Origin: Levilinea sp.
GTDB lineage: Bacteria > Chloroflexota > Anaerolineae > Anaerolineales > Anaerolineaceae
Assembly (NCBI GenBank): GCA_029975215.1
Contig: JARKPO010000007.1
Coordinates: 17,807-81,806 of the forward strand
DNA: 64,000 nt
Reading direction: 5' to 3'
A program made the translations under genes and the position numbers. Below are positions 1 to 7,867 of this stretch, piece by piece. How positions within the stretch are numbered: the first letter of the stretch is position 1; each line of letters starts with the position of its first letter. The notes beneath the pieces were generated by a model. The model searched no databases and had not been told where the DNA came from. It saw only the letters and a list, made by a program, of their open reading frames with translations.

Positions 1-592
1 CAAATTCGTCCAGGCTCACCCCCGTCACCCACAGCTCACCGGGGTACTGCTGATTGTTGCGCCCCACCGAGCCGTCCACCTTGCCCATGCTGGTGGAATC
101 GTGCACCAAAAAGCGCACCTGTCCGCCGCGGTCTACCACGGCTGCGGGCACCACTTCCACACCGCTGGCAAAGTCGTTCAGGGCCAGGTTTTCGCGCAGC
201 CGCGTCACATTGTCAGGCAGGGCCTCGAAGGCAAACACCTGCCCGCGGCTGCCCACTGCGCGGGCCATCAGCAGGCTGATGTAACCGATATTGGCCCCCA
301 CGTCATAAACCACCTGGCCGGGGCGCACGAAGTCCCGCACAATCTCCTGCAGTTCGGTTTCGTACGTCCCCAGCCAGTAGTCTTTTTCTTTGTGTAAATC
401 CAGGTTCAGACGGGCGCCTTGCAGCCCGCCCGCGGCCACCTCCACCATCACCCGCCCCTCTGGCACAGCCTGATTGAGCTGCTTGCGCAGGAAACGCGCC
501 AGCGGCGGCACACGGTAAAACGCCCGCCGCCAGGAATCGGGCAGGTGGCGGGCTGTCCAGGATGCCAGAGAAACCAGGGGATGCGTGGCCAA
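1..592 (-). CDS. FkbM-family SAM-dependent methyltransferase (partial)
   Basis: The 3' end runs off the window; 197 codons are visible. The Rossmann SAM-binding motif DVGANIGYIS lies at about residues 97-106, followed by an acidic residue in FEALPDN near 123. This is the pattern of FkbM-type O-methyltransferases, which usually modify sugars, lipids or polyketides. The likely start is a TTG at 592, because no ATG or GTG fits and a GAGG sits about 10 bases upstream, inside the end of the aminomutase gene. It begins 5 bases after the kamA stop, so the two are probably co-transcribed. The substrate cannot be told from sequence. The TTG start is inferred. Confidence 0.75.
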   Translation of the reverse strand, partial: MATHPLVSLASWTARHLPDSWRRAFYRVPPLARFLRKQLNQAVPEGRVMVEVAAGGLQGARLNLDLHKEKDYWLGTYETELQEIVRDFVRPGQVVYDVGANIGYISLLMARAVGSRGQVFAFEALPDNVTRLRENLALNDFASGVEVVPAAVVDRGGQVRFLVHDSTSMGKVDGSVGRNNQQYPGELWVTGVSLDEF

Positions 593-597
593 GGGGT

Positions 598-1941
598 TTA
601 GTCCTCGGTTTTCGAGCCGGAGCCAATGCCCAGCGGCTTCCATTTGGAATCGTCCGCGCGCAGGCGGTGCGCCCCGCCGCCGCGGTTGTGTAGCTGGTCG
701 AAGCCTTCCGGCTTGATGAACATCTCTTCGCCGTCCAGCAGGCCGCTGAGGCCGGACTGCCCAGGCTCCACGCGCTTATTCTGGCAGTAGGCGCAGGTCT
801 TGGGGTCGTGAGGGCGGTATTCGATCGGCTCTTCGTAGGTGGTGATGTAGCCTTCGTAGTTGCGCAGCACAATCTTGTGATCCGACATGGTGACCTGATA
901 ATTGGGCATGAGCGGAATTTTTCCGCCGCCGCCGGGGGCGTCCACCACATAGGTGGGCACGGCGTAGCCGGAGGTGTGGCCGCGCAGGCCTTCAATAATC
1001 TCGATGCCTTTGGCCACAGGCGTGCGGAAGTGCCCTGCGCCTTCTACCAGATCGCACTGGTAGAGGTAGTAGGGCCGCACGCGAATGCGCACCAAATCCT
1101 GCACCAGCTTGCGCTGGATATGCACACAGTCGTTCACCCCTGCCAGCAGCACGGCCTGGTTGCCCAGAGGGATGCCCGCGCGGGTCAGCCTGTCGGTGGC
1201 CTGGGCCAGCTCGGCGCTGATTTCGTTGGGATGGTTGACGTGGATGTTCATCCACAGGGGGTGGTATTTTTGCAGCATATTGCACAAATCATCATCCACA
1301 CGCTGGGGCATGAAGACCGGCACGCGCGAACCGATGCGGATGATCTCGATGTGGGGGATTTCCCGCAGACGGCTGAGCAGTTCTTCCAACAGCTTAGGGG
1401 CCAGCACCAGGGGGTCACCGCCCGAAAGGAGCACGTCGCGCACCTGGGGGGTGCGTTTGAGGTACTCGATCTGCATTTCAAATTCGCTGCGTGAGAAGGT
1501 GGCCGTGGGATCGCCCACAATGCGCGAGCGGGTGCAGTAACGGCAGTAGGACGCGCACTGGGTGGTCACCAGCATGAGCACGCGGTCAGGGTAGCGGTGC
1601 ACCAGGCCGGGCACGGGGGAGTGGCGGTCTTCAGCCAGCGAGTCTTCCATCATGCCGGTAAAAGGTGCAATTTCATCGTCGCGCGGAACCACCTGCTTGC
1701 GGATGGGGTCTTCGGGGTCGTTGGGATCAATCAGCGAAGCGTAATAGGGGGTGATATCCACGCGGAACAGGTTCTGCGTGTTCAGCGCGCGCCGCTCGGA
1801 ATCGGTCAGGTTTAAAACTTTCTCAAAATCTTCGGCGGAATTCAGCCGGTTGCTCAACTGCCAGCGCCAGTTATTCCATTTTTCATCGGGGATGTCCTGG
1901 TAGATCGGGGCGCGCTTGGAGGGGAAAGGCAAGTTTGCCAT
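598..1941 (-). CDS. kamA: L-lysine 2,3-aminomutase (radical SAM, PLP)
   Basis: Converts L-lysine to L-beta-lysine using a [4Fe-4S] cluster, SAM and PLP. The cluster motif CASYCRYC is at residues 129-136 and the PLP lysine is in PGGGGK (K341). Two Asp residues, in QCD (D297) and VVDAPGGGG (D334), have the spacing of the clostridial lysine-binding Asp pair, so lysine is favoured over glutamate as substrate. Length (447 aa) suits the family. Start ATG follows TAAGGAG. A promoter and a short upstream reading frame precede it. No beta-lysine acetyltransferase (ablB) is adjacent, so a role in making acetyl-beta-lysine osmolyte is not supported here; lysine fermentation or peptide/EF-P modification remain possible. 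Confidence 0.93.
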   Translation of the reverse strand: MANLPFPSKRAPIYQDIPDEKWNNWRWQLSNRLNSAEDFEKVLNLTDSERRALNTQNLFRVDITPYYASLIDPNDPEDPIRKQVVPRDDEIAPFTGMMEDSLAEDRHSPVPGLVHRYPDRVLMLVTTQCASYCRYCTRSRIVGDPTATFSRSEFEMQIEYLKRTPQVRDVLLSGGDPLVLAPKLLEELLSRLREIPHIEIIRIGSRVPVFMPQRVDDDLCNMLQKYHPLWMNIHVNHPNEISAELAQATDRLTRAGIPLGNQAVLLAGVNDCVHIQRKLVQDLVRIRVRPYYLYQCDLVEGAGHFRTPVAKGIEIIEGLRGHTSGYAVPTYVVDAPGGGGKIPLMPNYQVTMSDHKIVLRNYEGYITTYEEPIEYRPHDPKTCAYCQNKRVEPGQSGLSGLLDGEEMFIKPEGFDQLHNRGGGAHRLRADDSKWKPLGIGSGSKTED

Positions 1942-1989
1942 GAGGAATCTCCTTACTGTACTGCCATCTATAAAAAGGTATCGGGTGAT

Positions 1990-2010
1990 GCCTGAGGGGG
2001 GGGCTCAGGC
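1990..2010 (-). other. Hairpin in kamA leader
   Basis: GCCTGAG and CTCAGGC pair around a seven-G loop (seven C on the transcribed minus strand). It lies between the promoter and kamA and overlaps the stop of the short leader frame. There is no U-tract, so it is not a standard terminator. Confidence 0.4.
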
Positions 2011-2100
2011 CGCAGCGCATTCCAGCTCGCCCACCAGGGGTGGGTCGTGGTCGGTGCGGAAGAAGCCCGCGATGGCAGAAACGGAAACCGAAAAACGCAT
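2005..2100 (-). CDS. Possible leaderless leader peptide (31 codons) upstream of kamA
   Basis: A 31-codon reading frame starts with ATG exactly six bases after a TAGAAT -10 box, and its stop codon lies inside a 7-bp hairpin (1990-2010) with a seven-base homopolymer loop. It has no Shine-Dalgarno and no run of lysine codons. It could be a leader peptide, a small protein or chance. It is listed because position relative to the promoter and hairpin is precise; coding is unproven. Confidence 0.25.
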   Translation of the reverse strand: MRFSVSVSAIAGFFRTDHDPPLVGELECAAA

Positions 2101-2106
2101 GATGTT

Positions 2107-2135
2107 ATTCTAAAGGAAAAAGTCCCCTGGAGCAA
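2107..2135 (-). promoter_or_regulatory. Promoter for kamA
   Basis: On the minus strand TTGCTC (2130-2135), a 17-base spacer and TAGAAT (2107-2112) form a sigma70-like promoter. Transcription would begin near 2100, about 160 bases upstream of kamA. Confidence 0.5.
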
Positions 2136-2154
2136 GCGGGCGGGCGCGAAATGC

Positions 2155-2194
2155 AACCGGCCTTCTCCGGCAGAGACGCCAGAGAAGGCCGGTT
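2155..2194 (-). terminator. Strong hairpin at the end of the sugar-symporter operon
   Basis: Thirteen-base perfect arms (2155-2167 and 2182-2194) with a 14-base loop stand 22 bases after the stop of the symporter gene. The downstream T-run is poor, so termination may be weak or the hairpin may protect the mRNA 3' end. Confidence 0.5.
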
Positions 2195-2216
2195 TGCCGT
2201 GAATCTGCTTTAGATG

Positions 2217-3626
2217 TTATCCCTCGTAGCGAATGCCCTTGGAGGCCAGCAGGTTCTTTTCTTTCTCCATGTGCAGTTGGGACAGGGAGTGCTTGATCTC
2301 GTCCCAGGCCTTACCGGCCAGGGGGTAATAGAACAGAGATAAGAAGCTGATGCCCAGCAGGATGCCGGGGATGAGCACCCAGCCCAGCAAAATGCCGGTT
2401 TCCGCCTGCGCAGACTGCGTGCCGGACAGGCCGGAGAAGTTGTAGCCGTTTTGGGTCAGGAACCAGATGAAGGCCGAATTGGCGATGCTGATGGCGGGCT
2501 TGGTGATGAAGCTGTTCACGCCTGCGTACATGCCCTCGCGGCGCAGGCCGGTGCGGTGTTCGTCCATATCCACCACATCCCCATTCATCAGCGGGATGAG
2601 ATACATACCCCCGGCGAAGCCGATGCCAAAGCAGAACACGCCCAGCATGGCAGGAACCAGCTGACGGCCCAGGGCCAAGACCAGGAAGCAGCCCACGGAG
2701 AACACGGCGGCCATCACCATCGTGCAGGTTTTCACCCCCCAGGGCTCGCGGCGGTTGACGAACAGGAACACCCCGCCGACAATGCCCACGCCCAGGGCGG
2801 CATAGAGCGGCACAGCGGGGATGGAAAACTCGGCCAGATAGTAATTCAGGCCGAGCATCAGCGAGGTCTGCACATAAATGATGGTGAAGCTGATCACTTC
2901 AAAGACGATGAAGGAACGATTGGTGAAGCATTCTTTGAGCGACTTAAGGAAGGGCAGCTGCTCTTCTTCCTGCTGGAAGTGCATCTCTTTGTAGAAATAG
3001 GTGCTGAAGAATATCAAGGCTGCCATGACAATGCCAAAGCCGGCCATGATGATCTGGAAGGTGAGCGGGTTGGTGCCGGGTTCGGGTTTAATAAAGCCCC
3101 ACAGAACCAGCGGCACAGCCAGAGGGAACACGGAGAAGATCAGCTTCCAGATGAAGATGCTGCTGCGCGCCTTGTTGGAGACGGCCATTTCAAAAGGCAT
3201 GACGTAGATGCTGGTGGCGATGGCAGTGTAAAGCACATCAAAGATGAACAGCAGAGTGGTCATTTGAATGAACATGACCGTCTGGCTGGCCTGTACGCCG
3301 CCAAAATTGATCCAGCACAGCACAAAAGCCAGCCCAATCAGCGGTGCGCCAAAGCGGATATAGGGGATTCGCCGCCCCAGCGCGCTTTTGGTGCGGTCGC
3401 TGATGTAGCCAAACAGCGGGTCGTTGACCGCATTCCAGATACCAAAGAGCAGCCAGGCGGTGGCCGCCAGCCCCGGATCCATGCCGCGGAAACTGGTGAA
3501 ATAATAGGTCAGGCCGATGCTGACCACAAAGGTGTTCAGCATGGCGCAGGCAGCATCGGCGATAGAAACCCAGATTCTGCTTTTCAGGGGCACTTTCTCT
3601 TCGTGCAAAGCCAGGTTTTCAGACAT
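2217..3626 (-). CDS. GPH-family sugar:cation symporter (MFS)
   Basis: A 12-helix transporter of the glycoside-pentoside-hexuronide:cation family (MelB type). It carries the family signature GYISDRTKSALGRR after the second helix and a WNAVNDP motif just before. ATG at 3626 is preferred because GAGG stands six bases upstream; an in-frame ATG at 3641 is possible but lacks a site. It is the last gene of a three-gene minus-strand operon with a hydrolase and a paralogous symporter. The substrate is probably a sugar or glycoside, judged from the family and the LacI-type operator upstream of the operon. Ion and sugar specificity are unknown. Confidence 0.88.
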   Translation of the reverse strand: MSENLALHEEKVPLKSRIWVSIADAACAMLNTFVVSIGLTYYFTSFRGMDPGLAATAWLLFGIWNAVNDPLFGYISDRTKSALGRRIPYIRFGAPLIGLAFVLCWINFGGVQASQTVMFIQMTTLLFIFDVLYTAIATSIYVMPFEMAVSNKARSSIFIWKLIFSVFPLAVPLVLWGFIKPEPGTNPLTFQIIMAGFGIVMAALIFFSTYFYKEMHFQQEEEQLPFLKSLKECFTNRSFIVFEVISFTIIYVQTSLMLGLNYYLAEFSIPAVPLYAALGVGIVGGVFLFVNRREPWGVKTCTMVMAAVFSVGCFLVLALGRQLVPAMLGVFCFGIGFAGGMYLIPLMNGDVVDMDEHRTGLRREGMYAGVNSFITKPAISIANSAFIWFLTQNGYNFSGLSGTQSAQAETGILLGWVLIPGILLGISFLSLFYYPLAGKAWDEIKHSLSQLHMEKEKNLLASKGIRYEG

Positions 3627-3647
3627 GATCATCCTCATCAAGTAGGG

Positions 3648-4553
3648 TTAAAGAATTTGATTTTCCATCAAGAAGTGGGTGACAACCCGGGTGTATTCTT
3701 CTTGATTCGTCCAGAAGGATTCGGCGTGCGCTGCGCTGGGCGCCACGTACACCTGGCGCGGGCCGTGGGTCTTGTTTTCATACAGCGCGTACACCTGGCG
3801 GGTGGGGATGAAATCATCCTCTGCGCCGTGGATGAAAAGCACCGGTGCGCTGATTTTCTGCACTTCCTGGGTGGGACGCACGTCCTCAAAGCGCATGCCG
3901 GTGAGCAGTTTACTCATCAGGCTGGCCGCGGGAATCAGCAGAAAGGCCGGCAGATGGTAATCCTGTTGGAGGCGGTACCTTAAAAGGTCGGGCAGTTCGC
4001 TGTAACTGCAGTCCGAGACCACAAAACGGATGCGCGCATCCACCGCCGCGTGCATCAAGGAAATCCCCGCGCCCATCGACTCGCCGTGAGTTCCGATGAC
4101 GGCGCCCGGGCCGATCTTTTCGAGCATCCAACTGGTGAGCGACTGCAGGTCGTAGCGTTCATAATAGCCAAAGGTGGAATTGCGACCGCCGCTTTTTCCG
4201 TGGTTGCGCAGATCGTAGATCAGCACGTTGAACCCCAGGTCACGGAAAATTTTCATGTACTTTACAGACCCGAACAGGGTGTAGGTGATGCCGTGTGAAA
4301 GGATCACGCCGCGTTTGGAGCCGGGGACCGGGAAGTAATACCCATGCAGCTCGTAGCCGTAGGGCGAGGGCAGCCGCAGAACTTCTTTTTCCATGCGCTG
4401 AAATTCTTCTTCGACCAGCTTGCCGCTGGCTTTTTCGATTTCGTAGGTTTCCTCAAAGCCAAAACATTTGGGGAAGGTGACGATATAAGCAAAATACAGC
4501 CCGCTGAGCAGCAGGAGCAGCAGCAAAACCAGGACAGCAATGAGCAAAGGCAT
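3648..4553 (-). CDS. Membrane-anchored alpha/beta hydrolase
   Basis: An N-terminal hydrophobic segment (residues 4-25) anchors the protein, with the catalytic domain following. The nucleophile elbow GESMG holds Ser159; Asp247 in GAEDDF and His276 in SAAHAES complete a likely triad. The oxyanion-type HG motif is at SHGIT (residues 86-90). Such proteins are esterases or peptidases; the substrate is not known. It lies between two GPH symporters with gaps of 4 and 21 bases, so it may trim an ester or acyl group from an imported sugar compound. That role is inference from context only. Confidence 0.82.
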   Translation of the reverse strand: MPLLIAVLVLLLLLLLSGLYFAYIVTFPKCFGFEETYEIEKASGKLVEEEFQRMEKEVLRLPSPYGYELHGYYFPVPGSKRGVILSHGITYTLFGSVKYMKIFRDLGFNVLIYDLRNHGKSGGRNSTFGYYERYDLQSLTSWMLEKIGPGAVIGTHGESMGAGISLMHAAVDARIRFVVSDCSYSELPDLLRYRLQQDYHLPAFLLIPAASLMSKLLTGMRFEDVRPTQEVQKISAPVLFIHGAEDDFIPTRQVYALYENKTHGPRQVYVAPSAAHAESFWTNQEEYTRVVTHFLMENQIL

Positions 4554-4557
4554 AAAA

Positions 4558-5946
4558 TCACTCCTCGGAATGCGCCGAACCGGCGCTGGCAGCCCTGGCC
4601 TGCAGCAGGGCTTTCACTTGCTTCAGCCGCGCGCCGTGCAGCGGATAAAACCACAGGGCGGCAATGGCCAGCAGCGAACCCAGCGCAGGCGGGATGCTCA
4701 TGAAAATGCGAAAGCCCTCGGCCACACTTTCCGGCTGGGCAGCAGCCAGCGGGTCGTACCCGTAGACGGTGGATACCCAGCCAAACACCAGTGAACTGAG
4801 AGCGTAGGCAAAAGTAATCACAAATCCGCTCATACCGAAGTACATGCCTTCACGGCGCTGACCGGTTTGGGTCTCATCTTCATCAATCACATCCGAAAGG
4901 GTCACATCCCCCATGAGCAGCAGCCCCGCCAGGGCGGTGCCCATCAAGGCCGCGGTGAGCAAGGCAGCCAGCAGGCTTTGCGCCAGATAGAGGGGGATGG
5001 TGGACATACCCATCAGGGCGTAAGCGATGAGCAGGGTGGTGCGCGCCTCCAGGCGGTTGGCCAGGAAACGCTTCCACGGGTAGAGCGCCAGGGTAGCTAC
5101 GATGAAAATGGTGGCCAGGATCATAGATGAAGAAGAAGGGTCGGCCCCCAGGCTGTATTTGGTGTAAAACGCCAGGCCAGAGGAGGCCACAGCCGTGGCA
5201 AAATGGCGCATGGTTTGGGCAAAAACGACGGTGAGGAAACTGCGGTTGTAAAAGGTGGCCCTCACAGACTGCCACCAGGGCACTTCGGGCGCGCTGAGAT
5301 TGGACTGGCGTTCAAACATGCCGCGCACAGCAAACAGCAGGGCAGCGGCCGAGATCAGCCCCAGCAGCAGGCCCATCCACGGCCAGCCGATGATGGAGGC
5401 CAGCGAAATGGGCAAAGCTGCGCCAATGATCAGCCCCACCGTCATAAAGATGTTCATGCGCACCGCCGCGCTGGTGCGGTCGTGGTATTCCGAGAACATT
5501 TCCGGCAGCAGGGCGTAATAGGCGGTCTGCACCACGGTGGCCAGGGTTTCAAAAAGGAACAAAGCGGCGATGAACCAGATCAGCAAGGCAGCCGGCTGAT
5601 CAGCGCCGTTGAAGGGCGCCAGGAACAGGGCGGCAAAAAACAGGGCGTAAGGCACCGTGCCAAACAAGATGAATGGAATGCGCCGGCCCCAGCGCGATTT
5701 GGTGCGGTCGGAGAGATAGCCCATGAGGGGGTTGTTGACCGCGTTGAAAATGGCGTAGGCGGTCATCACCGCCGAGGCCCACAGCGGCGGCAACTTGAGT
5801 ACATCCACATAGAAAAACAGCACCACCGCCCCGACGGTTTGGTAGGGGATGGCGCAGCCCAGGTTGCCCAGAGCGTACAGCCAGCGTTGACCAGAGGAGG
5901 TTTGAATCTGGGCGTCTTGAACCAGCGGGTTGGCGATTCGGCGCAT
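4558..5946 (-). CDS. GPH-family sugar:cation symporter (MFS)
   Basis: First gene of the operon and a paralogue of the symporter at 2217-3626. It has 12 predicted helices and the signature GYLSDRTKSRWGRRIP after AIFNAVNNPLMG. Start ATG at 5946 is 26 bases downstream of a perfect 26-bp palindrome that overlaps the expected transcription start, so sugar-responsive repression is likely. Having two paralogous symporters around one hydrolase may mean uptake of two related substrates, or uptake and product export. Substrates are unknown. Confidence 0.88.
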   Translation of the reverse strand: MRRIANPLVQDAQIQTSSGQRWLYALGNLGCAIPYQTVGAVVLFFYVDVLKLPPLWASAVMTAYAIFNAVNNPLMGYLSDRTKSRWGRRIPFILFGTVPYALFFAALFLAPFNGADQPAALLIWFIAALFLFETLATVVQTAYYALLPEMFSEYHDRTSAAVRMNIFMTVGLIIGAALPISLASIIGWPWMGLLLGLISAAALLFAVRGMFERQSNLSAPEVPWWQSVRATFYNRSFLTVVFAQTMRHFATAVASSGLAFYTKYSLGADPSSSSMILATIFIVATLALYPWKRFLANRLEARTTLLIAYALMGMSTIPLYLAQSLLAALLTAALMGTALAGLLLMGDVTLSDVIDEDETQTGQRREGMYFGMSGFVITFAYALSSLVFGWVSTVYGYDPLAAAQPESVAEGFRIFMSIPPALGSLLAIAALWFYPLHGARLKQVKALLQARAASAGSAHSEE

Positions 5947-5971
5947 GAAAGCCTCGCGATGAGATCGGGGG

Positions 5972-5997
5972 CGTCCATGTTACCGGTAACATGGACG
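5972..5997. promoter_or_regulatory. 26-bp perfect palindrome, LacI/GntR-type operator
   Basis: The sequence is fully self-complementary around a central CCGG. Its core ATGTTACCGGTAACAT is nearly identical to the GntR/LacI-family gluconate operator of enterobacteria (known: ATGTTACC-centred). It sits 10 bases downstream of a TACAAT -10 box and upstream of the symporter start, a repressor position. No LacI-family gene lies in the window. Confidence 0.75.
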
Positions 5998-6007
5998 GGA
6001 TAGCCTG

Positions 6008-6013
6008 ATTGTA
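6008..6013 (-). promoter_or_regulatory. -10 box of the sugar-symporter operon
   Basis: TACAAT on the minus strand; the hexamer 17 bases upstream does not match a -35 box well. The expected start falls inside the palindromic operator. Confidence 0.45.
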
Positions 6014-6150
6014 CCTAAAAACACAAAAAATTCATACCGAAAACGGTGTGGGAATTTGGTGAATTCTTGTGCCTGCAGTCCCCCCGGCGAAGGCCTGACC
6101 GAATCGCAGCGGAAGGATATAAATCTTTTATCAGAACCGCCGCTGCCCGC

Positions 6151-6179
6151 TTGACGCTGATTTTCAGGCATGGTATCAT
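6151..6179 (+). promoter_or_regulatory. Promoter of the hrcA heat-shock operon
   Basis: TTGACG (6151-6156), a 17-base spacer and TATCAT (6174-6179) form a near-consensus sigma70-type promoter. The CIRCE operator begins 14 bases after the -10 box, so it overlaps or follows the transcription start. Confidence 0.85.
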
Positions 6180-6193
6180 CATTCCTGTATGTT

Positions 6194-6220
6194 TTAGCAC
6201 TCTCAGCGTTCGAGTGCTAA
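6194..6220. promoter_or_regulatory. CIRCE operator (HrcA binding site)
   Basis: TTAGCACTC, nine bases, GAGTGCTAA: a perfect match to the CIRCE consensus. It lies 11 bases before the hrcA start and directly after the promoter, so HrcA represses its own operon. Confidence 0.97.
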
Positions 6221-6231
6221 AAAGGTGAGTG

Positions 6232-7272
6232 ATGGAACCCTTAAGTGAACGTCAGAAGCTCATTCTAACCCTGGTGATTCACGAATACATCCGCACGGCT
6301 GCGCCGGTGGGCTCTAACCATCTGGTGACTCATTACCATTTGGATTACAGCCCGGCCACTGTGCGCAACGAATTGCAGGCCCTGACCGAGATGGGATATC
6401 TGCGCCAGCCGCATACCTCTGCGGGGCGCGTGCCTTCGGATGAGGGCTACCGCTATTTTGTGGGCCGCCTTTTGCAACAGTCGGATCTGCCCTCCTCCAC
6501 CCAACGCACCATCACCCACCAGTTTTATCAAATGCGGCACGACACCGACCAGTGGATGCGCCTGGCGGCCTCGGTTTTGGCCAGCCAATCGCGCGCGGCC
6601 TCCATGGTCACCGCCCCCCACCCCGAGCAGGTCCTGTTCAAGCACGTGGAGCTGATCGCCACCCGCGGGCGGCAGGTGCTGATGGTGTTGGTGATGCTGG
6701 GCGGTGAAATCCGCCAACGACTGTTGACCCTATCAGAACCGCTATCGCAGGAACAGCTTTCAGCAGCGGCCGACCGGCTGAACGCGCTGCTGCAGGGCAA
6801 AGACACCCTGTCCATTCAGGCCCTTTCGCTGCCTTTAGACGCCCTGGAGCAGGCCATTTTGGATTGGGTGATTGAGGAAATGGCCCGCGCCGACGCCCTG
6901 CCTTCGGGTGAGGTGTATCTGGACGGGCTGACCAATGTGGTGGGCGAGCCGGAATTTTCAGATTCAGAAGAAGCCCGCCGCACGCTGCGCCTGTTGGAAG
7001 AGCGCACCTTGCTCAACGACCTGCTGACGCGCAGCACGGTGCTGACGGATGCCCCGGTGGGCGGGGTTCAGGTGCTCATCGGCGGTGAAGGATCGTATGA
7101 CGAGCTGCGCCGCTGTTCGGTGGTGCTGGCGCGCTACGGTGCCCCTGGCCTGGCCATGGGCACGCTGGGCGTGCTGGGCCCCATGCGCATGCCCTATGGA
7201 CGCGCCATTTCCACAGTCCGCTTCCTGGCGGGCCTTTTAAGCGAACTGGTGGCGGATACGCTGGTGGAATAA
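6232..7272 (+). CDS. hrcA: Heat-inducible transcription repressor HrcA
   Basis: Repressor of class I heat-shock genes that binds CIRCE and is kept active by chaperonin. An N-terminal winged helix (about residues 5-75, with SPATVRNELQALTEMGYL) precedes the central and dimerisation regions typical of HrcA; 346 aa is normal. A GTG at 6229 is in frame, but ATG at 6232 has better spacing from AAAGGTGA. It leads the operon hrcA-grpE-dnaK-dnaJ-prmA and is preceded by a perfect CIRCE, so it is autoregulated. Confidence 0.96.
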   Translation: MEPLSERQKLILTLVIHEYIRTAAPVGSNHLVTHYHLDYSPATVRNELQALTEMGYLRQPHTSAGRVPSDEGYRYFVGRLLQQSDLPSSTQRTITHQFYQMRHDTDQWMRLAASVLASQSRAASMVTAPHPEQVLFKHVELIATRGRQVLMVLVMLGGEIRQRLLTLSEPLSQEQLSAAADRLNALLQGKDTLSIQALSLPLDALEQAILDWVIEEMARADALPSGEVYLDGLTNVVGEPEFSDSEEARRTLRLLEERTLLNDLLTRSTVLTDAPVGGVQVLIGGEGSYDELRRCSVVLARYGAPGLAMGTLGVLGPMRMPYGRAISTVRFLAGLLSELVADTLVE

Positions 7273-7300
7273 ATCAAGTTTACAGAGCGAGGTGATGTAC

Positions 7301-7858
7301 ATGCCAAAAACCAAGAAAACCGCTGCGCAGGCAACCCCTGAAGAAACCCATGCCGAACCTCAGGCCGAGGGCAGCGCGGCTGAACGGGAGGCGGAATTGC
7401 AAAAATTGCAGCAGGAACTGGAAGAAGCGCGCCGTATCGCTGCTGAGAATTCGGAAGGCTGGCAGCGCGAACGCGCCGATTTCCTGAATTATAAAAAGCG
7501 CATTGAACGCGATCAGGCGTTAATCTCACAGTCTATTACCGGGGAGGTGATTAAGAAGTATTTGGCCGTCCTGGATGACTTGGAGCGGGCTTTAAAAGCG
7601 CGCCCCACCGAAGGCGACGGCGCTGCCTGGGCGAGCGGGATTGAACTCATCCAGCGCAAGCTAACCACTATTCTTGAAAATGAGGGCGTGCTGCAAATCC
7701 CTGCAGAGGGCGCGCAGTTTGACCCTAACCTTCACGAAGCCATCACGCACGAAGACAGCCCGGACCATGAAAGCGGCCAGGTCATCGAAGTGCTCCAGCA
7801 AGGATATAAAATCGGCGACCGGGTGCTGCGCCCGGCGTTGGTTCGCGTAGCTCGATAG
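7301..7858 (+). CDS. grpE: Nucleotide exchange factor GrpE
   Basis: Releases ADP from DnaK in the chaperone cycle. The acidic, Glu/Ala-rich N-terminus leads into a long coiled coil (about residues 30-75), then the conserved NYKKRIERD and the C-terminal beta domain with PNLHEAI and QGYKIGDRVLRPALVRV. The start at 7301 has AGGTG six bases upstream; in-frame GTG/ATG codons at 7292 and 7295 overlap that site and are less likely. It lies between hrcA (28 bases) and dnaK (9 bases). Confidence 0.96.
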   Translation: MPKTKKTAAQATPEETHAEPQAEGSAAEREAELQKLQQELEEARRIAAENSEGWQRERADFLNYKKRIERDQALISQSITGEVIKKYLAVLDDLERALKARPTEGDGAAWASGIELIQRKLTTILENEGVLQIPAEGAQFDPNLHEAITHEDSPDHESGQVIEVLQQGYKIGDRVLRPALVRVAR

Positions 7859-7867
7859 GAGGAATCT

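Noticed and set aside
303..995. Minus-strand frame spanning the end of kamA and the start of the methyltransferase
   Set aside because: Out of frame with both genes; both real frames show clear motifs and an acceptable junction with a TTG start.
2451..3983. Plus-strand open frame of 510 codons across the symporter and hydrolase genes
   Set aside because: Composition is typical of an antisense frame of a GC-rich gene, and it spans two well-supported minus-strand genes.
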